Assembly (NCBI GenBank): GCA_934255435.1
Contig: CAKQNZ010000131.1
Span: forward strand, 1 to 5,663
DNA length: 5,663 bases
Source: an uncultured Clostridia bacterium
GTDB taxonomy: Bacteria; Bacillota; Clostridia; Peptostreptococcales; Anaerovoracaceae
Direction of reading: 5' to 3'
A program made the position numbers and the translations under genes. The notes beneath the pieces are model-generated. The model was given only the letters and a program-made list of their open reading frames with translations. It had not been told where the DNA came from and did no database searches. Each line of letters begins with the position of its first letter. The first letter of the stretch is position 1. Below are positions 4,818 to 5,663 of the stretch, one piece after another.

Positions 4818-5663
4818 ATGAAAAAAGCATATAACAGACATATACGAAGGACGATAACAGGCAGTTTCGGCAGATACATAGCTATCTTTGCCATAGTTGC
4901 ACTTGGAGTTGGATTTTTTTCAGGAGTCAAGGATACGAAGGCTTCTATGCTCAAGACATGCGATAAATACGTCACGGAGCATAATATGTACGACTACAGG
5001 CTGGTATCCACTCTTGGATTCACAGATGAAGATGTGGAGGCTTTGAAAGAAACCGACGGCGTATCAGACGCAGAGGGAGCCAGCACAGTGGACTTTTTCA
5101 GCACAGACAGCAAAGGTAATGATATAAATATCAGGGCACACTCGCTGTCTGAAAAGATCAGTACTGTGGAACTCACTTCCGGCAGGATGCCGAAGGCTCC
5201 GGGAGAATGTCTTGCCGATGAACATTATTTTACAGACAGTGATATAGGCAGGACACTGAGAGTTACAGAACGAAATGACAGCGCTACAAAGAAAAACCTC
5301 AGATACAAGGGTTATGAGATAGTGGGGCTGGTAACATCCCCGGATTATCTGATGAAGACGGAGAGAGGTACGGGCCGCATCGGTGATGGTTCACTGGATG
5401 CCTTTGTCTATATATCGCCTGCAGGGTTCGATATGGACTGCTTTACAGAAATGTACGTGACCAGTGCAAAGCAGGGATATGTATACAGTGATGAATATAA
5501 CAGCAATATAAAGGCTGAACAGAAATATGTAGAGGCAGCTGCGGACAAAAGAGCAGATATAAGGTATGAAAAGATAATTTCAAAGGCCAAAACCAAAATA
5601 AAAAAAGCAAAGCAGGAGCTTGCAGATGGAAAGGAAGAGCTGCAGCAACAGAAAAATGATACA
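4818..5663 (+). CDS. FtsX-like ABC exporter permease, 3' end outside window
   Basis: The frame runs without a stop from the ATG at 4818 to the window end, 282 codons. The start follows CGGAG (4807-4811) by six bases and lies 19 nt after the ATPase stop. The N-terminus is basic (MKKAYNRHIRRTI), then one membrane segment at about residues 18-36 (RYIAIFAIVALGVGFFSGV), so the rest of the visible part faces outside. Residues 40-225 fit a MacB-like extracytoplasmic domain, with the typical LTSGRMPKAPGECLADE-type stretch (119-135) and YEIVGLVTSPDYL (166-178). From about 235 the chain becomes Lys/Glu/Ala-rich, and KAKQELADGKEELQ (264-277) begins a heptad-like coiled coil seen in large Firmicute permeases of this group, often about 1000 residues or more. 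FtsX-type membrane segments would then lie beyond the window. The open right edge is due to the window, not to gene damage. Its function is to form the exporter with the preceding ATPase; the substrate is unknown. Confidence 0.88.
   Translation, partial: MKKAYNRHIRRTITGSFGRYIAIFAIVALGVGFFSGVKDTKASMLKTCDKYVTEHNMYDYRLVSTLGFTDEDVEALKETDGVSDAEGASTVDFFSTDSKGNDINIRAHSLSEKISTVELTSGRMPKAPGECLADEHYFTDSDIGRTLRVTERNDSATKKNLRYKGYEIVGLVTSPDYLMKTERGTGRIGDGSLDAFVYISPAGFDMDCFTEMYVTSAKQGYVYSDEYNSNIKAEQKYVEAAADKRADIRYEKIISKAKTKIKKAKQELADGKEELQQQKNDT

Overview
The window looks like chromosome from an anaerobic, low-to-moderate-GC Firmicute, most likely class Clostridia. The reasons are heavy use of ATA (Ile) and AGA/AGG (Arg) codons, purine-rich Shine-Dalgarno sites, AT-rich sigma-A-type promoters, a DUF975 membrane protein, a crotonase paired with an acyl-CoA:acetate CoA-transferase, and an ABC exporter with an FtsX-type permease carrying an extracytoplasmic coiled coil. 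I cannot name the genus from sequence alone.

Layout. Positions 1-95 are a GC-rich (about 58%) structured, repeat-like element whose first 8 bases recur at 88-95. A stretch with several small inverted repeats follows, then a promoter (-35 at 198-203, -10 at 222-227) covered by a perfect 10+10 bp dyad (221-245) that looks like an operator. This drives a DUF975-family integral membrane protein (271-1131, +). A 256-bp gap follows, holding a strong terminator (1234-1274) that can work in both directions between two convergent transcription units.

The minus-strand unit has two genes, transcribed from an extended -10 promoter at 3923-3951: a short-chain enoyl-CoA hydratase/crotonase (3874-3098), then a class I acyl-CoA:acetate CoA-transferase of the YdiF/propionate CoA-transferase type (2959-1388). 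Their 138-nt spacer contains a 14-bp hairpin that pairs fully only in the minus-strand transcript. Together the enzymes would interconvert crotonyl-CoA and 3-hydroxyacyl-CoA and exchange CoA between short-chain acids and acetate, as in butyrate, propionate or amino-acid fermentation. Thiolase, 3-hydroxybutyryl-CoA dehydrogenase and butyryl-CoA dehydrogenase/Etf genes are not in the window.

Divergent from this unit, on the plus strand, is an ABC exporter: a LolD/MacB-type ATPase (4097-4798) and, 19 nt later, a large FtsX-like permease (4818 onward) cut by the window end after 282 codons, where a coiled coil begins. A 29-codon ORF (4006-4095) ends one base before the ATPase start and may be a leader or small protein.

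The genes themselves belong to known families. I did not find a clear new multi-gene system. The less ordinary signals are non-coding: the dyad over the DUF975 promoter, the 5' repeat element, the strand-specific intercistronic hairpin and the small ORF before the exporter.
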